In this document: positions 34,562 to 43,429 of the stretch, piece after piece
Position numbering within the stretch: position 1 is the stretch's first letter
Layout: each line of letters begins with the position of its first letter
Assembly (NCBI GenBank): GCA_003213235.1
Contig: QCNJ01000004.1
Location: 1-64,000, forward strand
DNA: 64,000 bases
Reading direction: 5' to 3'
DNA from: Prochlorococcus sp. AG-424-P18
GTDB taxonomy: Bacteria; Cyanobacteriota; Cyanobacteriia; PCC-6307; Cyanobiaceae
The notes under the pieces: model-generated
What the model was told of the DNA's origin: nothing
What the model saw: the letters and a program-made list of their open reading frames with translations, nothing else
Database searches by the model: none
Translations under genes and position numbers: made by a program

Positions 34562-36370
34562 TTATCTGAATTTTACAATTATCAATGCTGGCACTACAAG
34601 TGACATTATAAGTGTTAATCCAGCTCCATATTTTGCGATATCAAAAAATCTATATCTTCCAGGACCATAAACCATTAAATTTGTTTGATATCCCATTGGA
34701 GTCAAGAAAGATTGACTTGCTCCAAATAAAACAAGCATTATTAAAGCACTGGGTGAAATGCCTAAAATATTTGAAAATTCAATAGCAACAGGCAAAATCA
34801 AAGCAACCGAAGCAGCATTACTGATAAATTGAGTAAGGATAACGGTCGATATAAAAATTACGACAAGTGCAAAATACAAAGGCAACCCATCAAGAGCAAA
34901 ATTAAGGTTGTATGCAATTAAATCTGCTAATCCTGTTACCTGCATAGCAACACTAAAACATGATAAGGATCCCAGCAATAAAATAACGTCTAACCTTATT
35001 GATTTTTGTATCTCTGCAGGTCTTAAACATCCAAAAGCAACCATTGTAATAACTGCTAAAAGAACTGAACCTACTAATGGAATATTAGTAACAGAAGGCA
35101 AAACAACCATCCCTATTGCAATCGCAATTGATATAGGTTTTTTTATCAAGACGGGTAAATCATCTTCAAATTGATCTAAAACAAGCAAATCATTACTGGC
35201 TTGCAAACCTCTTATTGAATCTAACGGCGCTTGCAATAATAAAACATCTCCAGCCCGTAAAACAGCTTGGCCTAATCTCTCCTGAACAGTTTGTTGACCT
35301 CTTCTTAGTGCCAAAACTGTTGCATTATGACGTTGCCTAAATCTTAATTCTCTCAAACTTGCACCAGCAAGAGTTGAGCCAGCCGGTAAAAGAGCTTCAA
35401 ACGTTTTAGTACCCTCGTGATCTGAGAAAAAATTAGCTCCGTCAAAAGATGTTTTATTTTCTCCCAACAGAATGGTATGTTCCTGCTGCAGCCTAAATAA
35501 GTCAGCCCTTGTAACGCGTATTATTAATCTATCATCAGGTTCAATCTTTATATCAGCCAATGGTGGAAGAATAACTTTTCCATTTCGTTGCAATTCGAGA
35601 ACATCAACGTCAAATCGTCTTTGCAATCTACTATTTCTGACAGATTGTCCAACTAACTCTGAAGTAGAGGGAATAGTAACTTCAGAAAAGTATATATTCA
35701 TATCGCCATTTTTAATAAACTCCTTATCTCTCCCTCTATCTGGCAAAAGTACGTCAGAAACTAGGATCATATAAGTTGTGCCTATAAGCCACACAGGAAT
35801 TCCAATTGAAGTCAGACTAAATAATTCCAAATTGCCATAACCTAATTGTTGACTAATATCGCTTACAAGAAGATTTACTGAGCTACCTAATAAAGTCAGA
35901 GTTCCACCTAGTAAAGTCGCAAAAGAAAGAGGCAATAAAACTTTTGATGGAGATATATTTCTCCGCTCGCACCAACCTTCAATTAAAGGTAACAAAGATG
36001 CTACTACTGGAGTATTAGGGACAATTCCAGATATTGGAGCAATCAAAAAAGCGATTAAAGAAATTAATTTCCTTGGCGTTCTAATGCTTTCAGAAGAAAT
36101 CAATTCTCTTACTCTATCTAAAGCACCACTTTTGAATAATGCAGAGGAAACTGCAAATAAACCCATAAGGGTGATTAAGGAAGGGCTACCAAATCCAGCT
36201 AAAGCTTTTTCAGGAGAAAGAACCCCTGTAACTATAAATATTCCAACACATAATAAACCAGTCAATTCTGGCGCAATAGTATTTTTGATGAACAAAATTA
36301 TTGACATTATTAAAACAATTACCGTTATTAACGCATCAAAATTATTACTAACTACTGAAATTAGATTCAT
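34562..36370 (-). CDS. SLC13/DASS-type anion permease with two RCK_C domains
   Basis: This 602-residue protein has about ten membrane helices split into two clusters by two cytoplasmic TrkA_C (RCK_C) domains (about 220-280 and 320-385, LVGQSVRNSRLQRRFDVDVLELQRNG and LAGASLRELRFRQRHNATVLALRRGQ). GIVPNTPVVASLLPLIEGW and FISNAASVALILPVA are the paired SNT-type ion and substrate loops of the divalent anion:sodium symporter family. The substrate may be sulfate or a dicarboxylate; some cyanobacterial members are sulfate transporters. It is directly upstream of ktrB. Confidence 0.82.
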   Translation of the reverse strand: MNLISVVSNNFDALITVIVLIMSIILFIKNTIAPELTGLLCVGIFIVTGVLSPEKALAGFGSPSLITLMGLFAVSSALFKSGALDRVRELISSESIRTPRKLISLIAFLIAPISGIVPNTPVVASLLPLIEGWCERRNISPSKVLLPLSFATLLGGTLTLLGSSVNLLVSDISQQLGYGNLELFSLTSIGIPVWLIGTTYMILVSDVLLPDRGRDKEFIKNGDMNIYFSEVTIPSTSELVGQSVRNSRLQRRFDVDVLELQRNGKVILPPLADIKIEPDDRLIIRVTRADLFRLQQEHTILLGENKTSFDGANFFSDHEGTKTFEALLPAGSTLAGASLRELRFRQRHNATVLALRRGQQTVQERLGQAVLRAGDVLLLQAPLDSIRGLQASNDLLVLDQFEDDLPVLIKKPISIAIAIGMVVLPSVTNIPLVGSVLLAVITMVAFGCLRPAEIQKSIRLDVILLLGSLSCFSVAMQVTGLADLIAYNLNFALDGLPLYFALVVIFISTVILTQFISNAASVALILPVAIEFSNILGISPSALIMLVLFGASQSFLTPMGYQTNLMVYGPGRYRFFDIAKYGAGLTLIMSLVVPALIIVKFR

Positions 36371-36419
36371 ATGAAACTTATTTAACTCAATATAACCAAA
36401 AACAATATTTCAAAAAAGT

Positions 36420-37613
36420 TTAATTGGAATTATCTTTTTTAAGAAACTTTTTAAAAAAAGATTTTTTTTGGAATATCCATGAAGATGCGGATTTTAAGCT
36501 TTCCGTAATATCAGGCAACTTAGAGGCATATATAAGTCTTCTTGCTTCAAAAGCCAATTTTCCAGATAAAGTAACACCAAGTCCAGAAATTGAAGCTTCG
36601 CCGATTCCTAAGCTAATCATTTCACCATTATCTTGAAATTCAAAGGGTAAAGGATCTTTTCCTTGAATTAAAAGTTTTAAATTATTAGCAAGATGATTTC
36701 CTTCCTGCATAGCGACCTGAGCAGTTATGGGTAAATCCTCCATTCCCTCAATAACTGAAATATCACCAATAGCAAAACAGTTTTTATGGTTTTCTACTTG
36801 CAAATTATTATTAACTAAAATTCGTCCAAATTTTTTTGTTATTTGATCAGTTTCTAAGTAAGACAAATTAGGTTTAACACCTGCAGTCCAAATAACAATA
36901 TCTTTATCGAGGGAGGTTATTCCAACCTCATTAGAAATACTAATCTTAGTCTCTGAGACCTCTTTAACTGTGGAATTCAAAAGAACATTGATTTTTCTTT
37001 TTTCTAATGCCTTCTCTGCTTGTTCTCTATTAAAAATTTTGTTTTTATTGAGGATTTCGTTTGATTTCTCTATCACATTAATTTCAAATTGGTCTGTAAA
37101 TATATCTTTAATTTTGCATGCCAACTCGATTCCAGATGGACCACCTCCAACTATAAATAACTTTTTATGCAATGAAGTATCTTGTGATTTTTTTAAAAAA
37201 GAATTTAATTTATTTAGATCGTGAACATCATTAAAGAAATAACAATTTTCATCTACGCCTTTTATAAAAAAACTATTTGGAATAGATCCTGTACAGATAA
37301 CAAGATACTGATAACTTAATTTTAAATCGTCACTAAATTCAAGAATATTTTCTTTGAAGGAAATCTTGGTTAAACAATTTCTTAAAAAAGTTATACCCGC
37401 ATCAGAAAAAATATTTGCAAATTTTGGGGTGGCTTCCCAACTTCTTATTTCTTGACTTAAAACTTCGTACATTAAAGGTTTAAATATAAAGTTAGTTTCA
37501 GAATCAACCACAAGAATCGGTAAAGAGGGATTAAGATTCTTTAAATTCAAAGCAAATGTCATACCTGCAAAACCTGCTCCAACTATTACTATTGGTTTTT
37601 GTATTGATTTCAT
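36420..37613 (-). CDS. Type II NAD(P)H dehydrogenase (NDH-2-like)
   Basis: This 397-residue flavoprotein has two Rossmann motifs: IVGAGFAGMTFALNL (about 10-24) for FAD and IVGGGPSGIELACKI (about 155-169) for NAD(P)H. The ACTGSIPN-type stretch is VICTGSIPNSFF, and the FAD-contact DISVIEG with ITAQVAMQEGNHLANNL identifies the family. It transfers electrons from NAD(P)H to quinone without proton pumping. The C-terminal KKSFFKKFLKKDN is basic and may dock to the membrane. An NdbB-type demethylphylloquinone reductase role is possible. Confidence 0.85.
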   Translation of the reverse strand: MKSIQKPIVIVGAGFAGMTFALNLKNLNPSLPILVVDSETNFIFKPLMYEVLSQEIRSWEATPKFANIFSDAGITFLRNCLTKISFKENILEFSDDLKLSYQYLVICTGSIPNSFFIKGVDENCYFFNDVHDLNKLNSFLKKSQDTSLHKKLFIVGGGPSGIELACKIKDIFTDQFEINVIEKSNEILNKNKIFNREQAEKALEKRKINVLLNSTVKEVSETKISISNEVGITSLDKDIVIWTAGVKPNLSYLETDQITKKFGRILVNNNLQVENHKNCFAIGDISVIEGMEDLPITAQVAMQEGNHLANNLKLLIQGKDPLPFEFQDNGEMISLGIGEASISGLGVTLSGKLAFEARRLIYASKLPDITESLKSASSWIFQKKSFFKKFLKKDNSN

Positions 37614-37708
37614 TAGAAAAATATTGTTATACGTAAATGTATTATTAAACTATACGAATAATTTTTAAATTGAGCGAAATAAAATTAAACTCATGATCAA
37701 ACTGAAGA

Positions 37709-38431
37709 ATGATTGAAAAAATCCACAAAGATATTCAAACTAACTTGAGCAAATATAATCAAGAGCTAGTAGATATGAAGCCTCAAGAAATGCTTACATG
37801 GGGTTATGAAAAGTTTGATAATCAATTTGCTATTACAACAAGTTTTGGTATACAATCATCAGTCATTTTAGATATGATTAGTAAATTATGTCTGCAAAAA
37901 AAAATCAAAATATTTTGGATAGATACAGGTTACCTCCCTCCAGAAACATATCAATACGCTGAAAAGCTTATTGATAATTTATCCTTAGAAGTTGAAGTTC
38001 TGCAAAGTGAATTATCTCCAGCAAGAATGGAGGCCAAATACGGCAAACTTTGGGAAACAAATAAAGAAAGTGATTTAGATAAATATCATAACTTGAGAAA
38101 GATAAAACCTTTAGAAAATGGTCTAGAAAAATATGATATTTTCTGCTGGGCAAGCGGTGTTAGATCAAGTCAAACAGAAAATAGAAAAAAAATGAAATTC
38201 ATAGACGTAATTCGTAAAAGACTCTCTTTAAGACCTTTGTTAAATTGGACAAATAAAGATGTTTTTTATTATATGGAAGAGAATAATTTACCTGCCCATC
38301 CACTTTTTATCAAAGGTTATACTTCTGTAGGAGATTGGCATTCAAGCAGTCCCAATAGTATGGAAAAAAAGGGCAGAAGTACAAGATTTGGGGGGATTAA
38401 GCAAGAATGTGGAATACACACTAATAATTAA
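37709..38431 (+). CDS. cysH: Phosphoadenosine phosphosulfate reductase
   Basis: This assimilatory sulfur-nucleotide reductase of 240 residues has the ITTSFGIQSSVILDMI P-loop-like motif, the FWIDTGYLPPETYQYAEKL segment and the C-terminal catalytic cysteine in QECGIH (Cys234). The paired cysteines that bind a [4Fe-4S] cluster in APS reductases are absent around the NLRKIKPL motif, so it should use PAPS with thioredoxin. This fits the PAPS route of sulfate assimilation. coaX follows after 15 nt. Confidence 0.9.
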   Translation: MIEKIHKDIQTNLSKYNQELVDMKPQEMLTWGYEKFDNQFAITTSFGIQSSVILDMISKLCLQKKIKIFWIDTGYLPPETYQYAEKLIDNLSLEVEVLQSELSPARMEAKYGKLWETNKESDLDKYHNLRKIKPLENGLEKYDIFCWASGVRSSQTENRKKMKFIDVIRKRLSLRPLLNWTNKDVFYYMEENNLPAHPLFIKGYTSVGDWHSSSPNSMEKKGRSTRFGGIKQECGIHTNN

Positions 38432-38446
38432 ATTGATCATAGAACA

Positions 38447-39142
38447 ATGGTTTCAGATATAAATTTTTTATTAATAGGCAATAGTAGGCTTCATTGGGCA
38501 AAATATTCTAAAAATCAATCTAAATTCTTCCATACCAAAAAAGAGCAAAAGGTTCCCGAAAATATAGAACTTGATCAATTAGTTTGGGCTTCTGTAGGAA
38601 AACTACCAAATTTCTCGCTGAAAAAAGAAAATGAAATAAAAACTAATGATATTCAATTATCAAATCTTCCTGATTATTTTGGAGTTGATAGAGCTCTTGC
38701 CTGTATTGCCGCTTTAAAAATTATTGAAAACCCTTTCAAAAAAGATTTGCTAATTGCAGATTTTGGGACAATATTATCAATAACAAAATTGAATTCAAAT
38801 GGCTCAATTATTGGAGGACAACTTCTTCCAGGTTTTCTAACGCAATTAAAATCAATGAAACAAAATACAAAAAATCTTAAAGTTCCCAAAAAATACTATA
38901 TCCCGATCAAAGATTTTTTAATTAATACTGAAGAAGCAATCTTAAAAGGAGTAATCAACTCTCTTTCTGGCGTGATTAATAGTTTATTTAATCCCGAAAA
39001 GGATATTTTGATAATCTGTGGAGGAGACTCTCAATTACTCATAAAATCTCTAAAGACTGAAAAAGAAAATATTATCAATGCTCCAAATTTAGTTATGGAG
39101 GGGATGATTATTCACCATCTATCCATACAAAAATTAGCTTAA
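38447..39142 (+). CDS. coaX: Type III pantothenate kinase
   Basis: CoaX phosphorylates pantothenate, the first step of coenzyme A synthesis. The 231-residue protein has the ASKHA actin-like pattern: LLIGNSRLHWA at the N-terminus (the phosphate-1 loop, usually D/N-x-G-N-T/S), GVDRALACIAA (the conserved G-x-D-R motif), IADFGTILSI (phosphate-2, usually D-x-G-T-A), and IICGGDSQLL near the C-terminus. The phosphate-2 loop reads GTI rather than the usual GTA. It overlaps the convergent peroxiredoxin gene by 9 nt. Confidence 0.82.
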   Translation: MVSDINFLLIGNSRLHWAKYSKNQSKFFHTKKEQKVPENIELDQLVWASVGKLPNFSLKKENEIKTNDIQLSNLPDYFGVDRALACIAALKIIENPFKKDLLIADFGTILSITKLNSNGSIIGGQLLPGFLTQLKSMKQNTKNLKVPKKYYIPIKDFLINTEEAILKGVINSLSGVINSLFNPEKDILIICGGDSQLLIKSLKTEKENIINAPNLVMEGMIIHHLSIQKLA

Positions 39143-39601
39143 CCCAAGGTCTGCAATTATGTGATCAGCCATTATTGCTGCTTTTACCTTTAAGTAAATT
39201 TTTTCGATGTTACCTTCAGTATCAATTAAAAAAGTATTTCTCATCATTCCCATATATTCTTTTCCCATGAATTTCTTCAGTCCATAGCTATCGTAATCAG
39301 AAGAAACTTTAAAAGGTTCAGGATCAGTTAAAAGAATAAAAGGTAAATGAAATTTTTCAATAAACTTCTGATGAGAAGATGCATTATCTTTGCTAATACC
39401 AAGAACAACAATATTATTTTTTTGGAGTAAATCCCAATTCTCTTTAAAATTACATGCTTCTTTAGTACATCCTGGAGTATTATCTTTTGGATAAAAATAT
39501 AGTATTATTCTTTTACCTTTAAAATCACTAAGAGAAACTTCTTTCTCAAAAGAATCTTTTAATTTAAATTCTGGTGCTTTGTCGCCAACCTTAAGAGCCA
39601 T
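39134..39601 (-). CDS. bcp: Peroxiredoxin, BCP/PrxQ type
   Basis: This 155-residue thiol peroxidase has the PrxQ motif PGCTKEACNFKENW, where the peroxidatic Cys45 and resolving Cys50 are five residues apart in one helix. Thioredoxin-like strands, LGISKDNASSHQKFIEK and YMGMMRNTFLID, complete the fold. PrxQ enzymes reduce hydroperoxides with thioredoxin in the cytosol. The ATG at 39601 (MALKVGDKAPEF) is preferred; codons up to 39637 would add 12 residues unlike the family. Its ATG shares base 39601 with the TTG of the divergent gene. Confidence 0.9.
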   Translation of the reverse strand: MALKVGDKAPEFKLKDSFEKEVSLSDFKGKRIILYFYPKDNTPGCTKEACNFKENWDLLQKNNIVVLGISKDNASSHQKFIEKFHLPFILLTDPEPFKVSSDYDSYGLKKFMGKEYMGMMRNTFLIDTEGNIEKIYLKVKAAIMADHIIADLGLS

Positions 39602-40245
39602 TGAAATTATTAAATGAGTATGAATATAAAATACCAAAAATTTGGTTTTATGAGATTAAAGGTGTGCAAGATGTCGCAACAGTAGAGGAAATTAAAACTG
39701 CAAAAACTCTCTCAAGTGCAAGATCAAAGATTTTTTTAGAAACAAGAGCTTACTTACGACAATCACTTTCAACACTTTTTGATTTAGACCCCCTAGAAAT
39801 TCCGATTAATGCACATCCTGGAGAGCCTCCAAGTTTACCCTCAGGAATGGGAAAAATAAGTTTAAGTCATTGTAAAGATGCCATTGCTATAGCCTGGCAT
39901 AAAGCCAAAATAGGGATTGATATTGAGAGGACAGACAGAGATTTTAACTATTTAAAATTTGCGGAAAAATATTTTTTTCATACCAATAAATCAATCCATA
40001 ATAATTATTTGACAAAAAATATGATACTAAATCAATGGTGTGCTGTTGAAGCGGCTATAAAATGGGATCATGGAAAATTAGCTAAAGACATTAATCATTG
40101 GCAATTTTTTGAAAAGCCAAAAAAGTTAATTCATAAGAAGAAAAACATACATTTAAATTATTCACAGATTAACTTCCAGAATTGGACTATAGCTTTAGCC
40201 TACGCAGAAAAAACTTCTTTTAATGCTGAGATTATTTGTTATTAG
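39601..40245 (+). CDS. 4'-phosphopantetheinyl transferase superfamily protein
   Basis: This Sfp/HetI-type transferase of 214 residues shows the magnesium-binding IGIDIERTDRDFNYLKFAEKYF (with the G-I-D-I-E motif near 108-112) and WCAVEAAIKWDHGK (the E-A-x-x-K motif). The acceptor could be the acyl carrier protein. The only upstream start that keeps the conserved EYKIPKIWFYEIK region is a TTG at 39601, which shares its first base with the complement of the divergent peroxiredoxin start codon; no Shine-Dalgarno site is possible except inside that gene. Confidence 0.8.
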   Translation: MKLLNEYEYKIPKIWFYEIKGVQDVATVEEIKTAKTLSSARSKIFLETRAYLRQSLSTLFDLDPLEIPINAHPGEPPSLPSGMGKISLSHCKDAIAIAWHKAKIGIDIERTDRDFNYLKFAEKYFFHTNKSIHNNYLTKNMILNQWCAVEAAIKWDHGKLAKDINHWQFFEKPKKLIHKKKNIHLNYSQINFQNWTIALAYAEKTSFNAEIICY

Positions 40246-40253
40246 AAAAATTT

Positions 40254-41543
40254 TTAGTTTTCTTTTCTTCTAAGCAGTTCTTCATATTGAGTTTTTTCCC
40301 ATCCATTATTATTTGGTTCCCATATTTTTATACCTCTTAAAGATTTGGGAAGATATTCTTGTGCGACCCAATTATCTGGATAATTATGAGGATTGACATA
40401 ACTATTAGAATTATTTTTTAAATGAAGTGGAACATCAAAAGCATTGGTAGATTTGATTGTTTCAATTGCTTTAAAAATACTTTTCGTACTATTACTTTTT
40501 GGAGAAATAGCTAAATATAAAGAAGCCTGCGTTAAAAAATATAATCCTTCTGGAAAACCAACTCTATCAAAAGCATCACAACAGGATTGTACAACCACTA
40601 TTGCATTAGGATCTGCTATTCCAATATCTTCACTGGCAGATATAAGTAGTCTTCTAAAAATAAAATTAGGATCTTCCCCAGCCTCCAGCATATTCGCAAG
40701 CCAGAATAAAGTTGCATCTGGCTCAGAACCTCTTATGGACTTGATAAAGGCACTTATCACATCGTAATGATTTTGACCATTTTTATCGTAAACAATATTT
40801 TTCTTTTGAATTGCATCCTCTGCTATTGAGAGATTAATGTTGATTTCTTTAGTATCATTTTCAGCAGTTGTTTCTATTGCCATCTCGAGCGCATTAATTA
40901 ATGTTCTTGCATCTCCGCCAGAAAATTTAATTAAATGACTTATTGCATCTTGAGTTAAATAAATCTTTTTTGAATCTTTTTTTTTAGAATAGTGAGTTAT
41001 GACTTTTTGTATGATTTTCTGCAAATCATTTTCTGCCAAAGGAAGTAATGTAAAAATACGAGATCTACTAACAAGCGCTTTATTAACAGCAAAAAAAGGG
41101 TTTTCAGTTGTAGCACCAATAAAAGTTATAGTTCCATTTTCTATTGAAGGTAATAAAGCATCTTGCTGAACTGCTGTAAATCTATGAACCTCATCGATAA
41201 ATAAAATTGTTTTTCTTTTTGAATTTAATAATCTATCTTTTGCGTTAGCGATTTCATTTCTTAATTCTTTAACACTTGATAATACTGCATTTAACTTAAT
41301 TAATTTTGAACGCGTATTAAAGGAAATAATTTCAATTAGAGTAGTTTTTCCAACACCAGGAGGACCAGAAAAAATAAAATTACTAATCTTATCGTTTAAT
41401 ATTGCACTTCTTAATAGCGAATTCTCATTCAGGATTGGTTGTTGACCAAAAAAATCTTCCAAATTCTTAGGTCTTAATTTATCTGCCAAAGGTGCATTAT
41501 TTTCTATTTGAGAATAATTAGTAAATAAATTTTCTGAATGCAT
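40254..41543 (-). CDS. rarA: Replication-associated recombination protein RarA
   Basis: This clamp-loader-like AAA+ ATPase of 429 residues acts on stalled replication forks. Walker A is SGPPGVGKTT (about 59-68), Walker B is TILFIDEVHRF, sensor 1 is TFIGATTENP, and the SGGDARTLINALEMA sensor-2 arginine follows. The C-terminal MgsA domain contains KSIRGSEPDATLFWLANMLEAGEDPNFIFRRL. Some cyanobacterial homologues carry an extra C-terminal domain, absent here. It is convergent with the transferase gene. Confidence 0.92.
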   Translation of the reverse strand: MHSENLFTNYSQIENNAPLADKLRPKNLEDFFGQQPILNENSLLRSAILNDKISNFIFSGPPGVGKTTLIEIISFNTRSKLIKLNAVLSSVKELRNEIANAKDRLLNSKRKTILFIDEVHRFTAVQQDALLPSIENGTITFIGATTENPFFAVNKALVSRSRIFTLLPLAENDLQKIIQKVITHYSKKKDSKKIYLTQDAISHLIKFSGGDARTLINALEMAIETTAENDTKEININLSIAEDAIQKKNIVYDKNGQNHYDVISAFIKSIRGSEPDATLFWLANMLEAGEDPNFIFRRLLISASEDIGIADPNAIVVVQSCCDAFDRVGFPEGLYFLTQASLYLAISPKSNSTKSIFKAIETIKSTNAFDVPLHLKNNSNSYVNPHNYPDNWVAQEYLPKSLRGIKIWEPNNNGWEKTQYEELLRRKEN

Positions 41544-41576
41544 ATAAATAAAATCAAAAAATAATTACTTTCAATT

Positions 41577-43214
41577 CTATGTAATTACTGTAGGAGTTTC
41601 CATTTGAGTAATTTTTGAAATATTTAATAAAGCATCTAAATCATTTATTAGGGGTTTCAAAGCGATCTGAGGATCTAACAAAAGATTCTGTTGAGGATTG
41701 AAAAATTTCTCAAAATAAAGTCTCAATGTTGCACCCTTAGTTCCAGTTCCAGAGAGGCGCACTATTACTCGAGAATTATCATCAAGGACCAATCTTAAAC
41801 CTTGATTTTTACTTATGGAATTATCAACAGGATCTAAATATGAAAAGTTATCTGCAACTTTAACTAAATGGCCAGCGAAACTATTTCCTTTTAAATTTTC
41901 AAGCATAGAAGTTAGATTACCAAAGATTTGATTAGCAATATTTGAGGGAATTGCCTCATAATCATGTCTTGAATAATAATTCCTACCAAATTGTTTCCAA
42001 TGATTCTGCATCAAATCACTTACCGAACATTTTTTCTCAGCTAAAATTTGTAACCAATACAAAACAGCCCATAGTCCATCTTTCTCTCTCACATGATTAC
42101 TACCTGTTCCAAAACTTTCTTCTCCACATAAAGTAATTAAATTAGAATCAAGAAGATTTCCAAAAAACTTCCAGCCAGTAGGTGTCTCGAAACAAGGTAT
42201 CTTTAATGCTCGAGCAACATTATCAACCGCTGAGCTGGTTGGCATGGATCGTGCCACACCTGTAATACCATCTTTATAACCAGGCACACATTTTGTGTTA
42301 GCAGCGATCACTGCAAGGCTATCACTAGGATTTACAAAACATCCACTTCCTAAAATCATATTTCTATCTCCATCTCCATCGCATGCAGCACCAAAACTAT
42401 AAGATTTTTTATTTAGTAACAAATCAGCCAAGTGGGATGCATAAGTAAGATTAGGATCAGGATGTATACCTCCAAAATCTTTTAACGGGTTACCATTCAT
42501 GACACAATCATGTGCAAGACCCATTTTTTCAACAAAAATATTTTTTGCATATGGGCCTGTAACCGCATTCATTGCGTCAAAGATTAATGAGAAGTCTTTT
42601 TTTAAAAAATCACTAATTTGATCAAAATCAAAAATTGTCTCCATCAAGTTAGAATAATCTTTTAATCCATCAATAATTTCTAGGGTAGTTTCACCGTAAG
42701 AATAAGTTCCATATTCACTAAAATCAGGTAATTGAATTTTACAAATTTTATAACTAGTTAGTAATTGTGAGGACTTGAAAATCTTATTAGTAATGATCTC
42801 AGGAGCTGGGCCACCATTAGAGATATTCAATTTCACTCCAAAGTCGCCATCAATCCCACCAGGATTATGGCTTGCAGAAAGAATAATTCCACCAATAGCT
42901 TTTTCTTTTCTAATTAAATGTGATGTCGCAGGAGTAGATAATAAACCGTATTTTGGAACAATAACCTTGTGAACTTTGTGAGCAATGCATATTTGAACAA
43001 TTTTTTCTATTGCTTCAATGTTCCCATATCTGCCATCACCACCAACTACTAATGTTGAACCATTTAGATCTTCTAATGATTGTAAGATTGCTTCAATAAA
43101 TATTTCTAAATAATGTTCTTCCTGAAACTTTAAAGTACTTTTTCTTAAACCAGAAGTGCCTGGTTTTTGATCTAGAAAAGGAAAATTGATATTAATTACA
43201 TCAAATTTAGCCAT
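41577..43214 (-). CDS. pgm: Phosphoglucomutase
   Basis: This enzyme of 545 residues interconverts glucose 1- and 6-phosphates for glycogen and sugar-nucleotide synthesis. The catalytic phosphoserine lies in LSASHNPGG (Ser115), the metal loop is DGDGDRN (about 290), the sugar loop is GEESFGTGS, and the phosphate-binding loop is RLSGTGTKGATLR near 504-516. All four domains of the alpha-D-phosphohexomutase family are present. It stands upstream of rarA on the same strand with a 33-nt gap. Confidence 0.92.
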   Translation of the reverse strand: MAKFDVININFPFLDQKPGTSGLRKSTLKFQEEHYLEIFIEAILQSLEDLNGSTLVVGGDGRYGNIEAIEKIVQICIAHKVHKVIVPKYGLLSTPATSHLIRKEKAIGGIILSASHNPGGIDGDFGVKLNISNGGPAPEIITNKIFKSSQLLTSYKICKIQLPDFSEYGTYSYGETTLEIIDGLKDYSNLMETIFDFDQISDFLKKDFSLIFDAMNAVTGPYAKNIFVEKMGLAHDCVMNGNPLKDFGGIHPDPNLTYASHLADLLLNKKSYSFGAACDGDGDRNMILGSGCFVNPSDSLAVIAANTKCVPGYKDGITGVARSMPTSSAVDNVARALKIPCFETPTGWKFFGNLLDSNLITLCGEESFGTGSNHVREKDGLWAVLYWLQILAEKKCSVSDLMQNHWKQFGRNYYSRHDYEAIPSNIANQIFGNLTSMLENLKGNSFAGHLVKVADNFSYLDPVDNSISKNQGLRLVLDDNSRVIVRLSGTGTKGATLRLYFEKFFNPQQNLLLDPQIALKPLINDLDALLNISKITQMETPTVIT

Positions 43215-43246
43215 ACTATAAAAAAACTTCCCAAAATCTAACTAAA

Positions 43247-43417
43247 TTAATGCGGCATTTCGGATGTTCTTAACATAGCGATAAACCATAATGAAGAAAT
43301 TAATAATGCACTAAGAATTCCATAGTTTACACCAAATTTAGAAATTGTAATTGGAACTACTAGTGGAAATGTTAACGCCCCAAACAATGGAGTAAAAGCA
43401 ACAATTTTTTTCAGCAT
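43247..43417 (-). CDS. Small two-helix membrane protein (56 aa)
   Basis: This short frame between pgm and the DUF4912 gene encodes MLKKIVAFTPLFGALTFPLV, a first hydrophobic helix, then ITISKFGVNYG, a second helix ILSALLISSLWFIAML and the polar ending RTSEMPH. The ordered helix-turn-helix layout and tight spacing (12 nt to the next gene, 32 nt to pgm) support it as a real gene. I do not recognise a family. Confidence 0.62.
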   Translation of the reverse strand: MLKKIVAFTPLFGALTFPLVVPITISKFGVNYGILSALLISSLWFIAMLRTSEMPH

Positions 43418-43429
43418 TAATTTAGTTTA

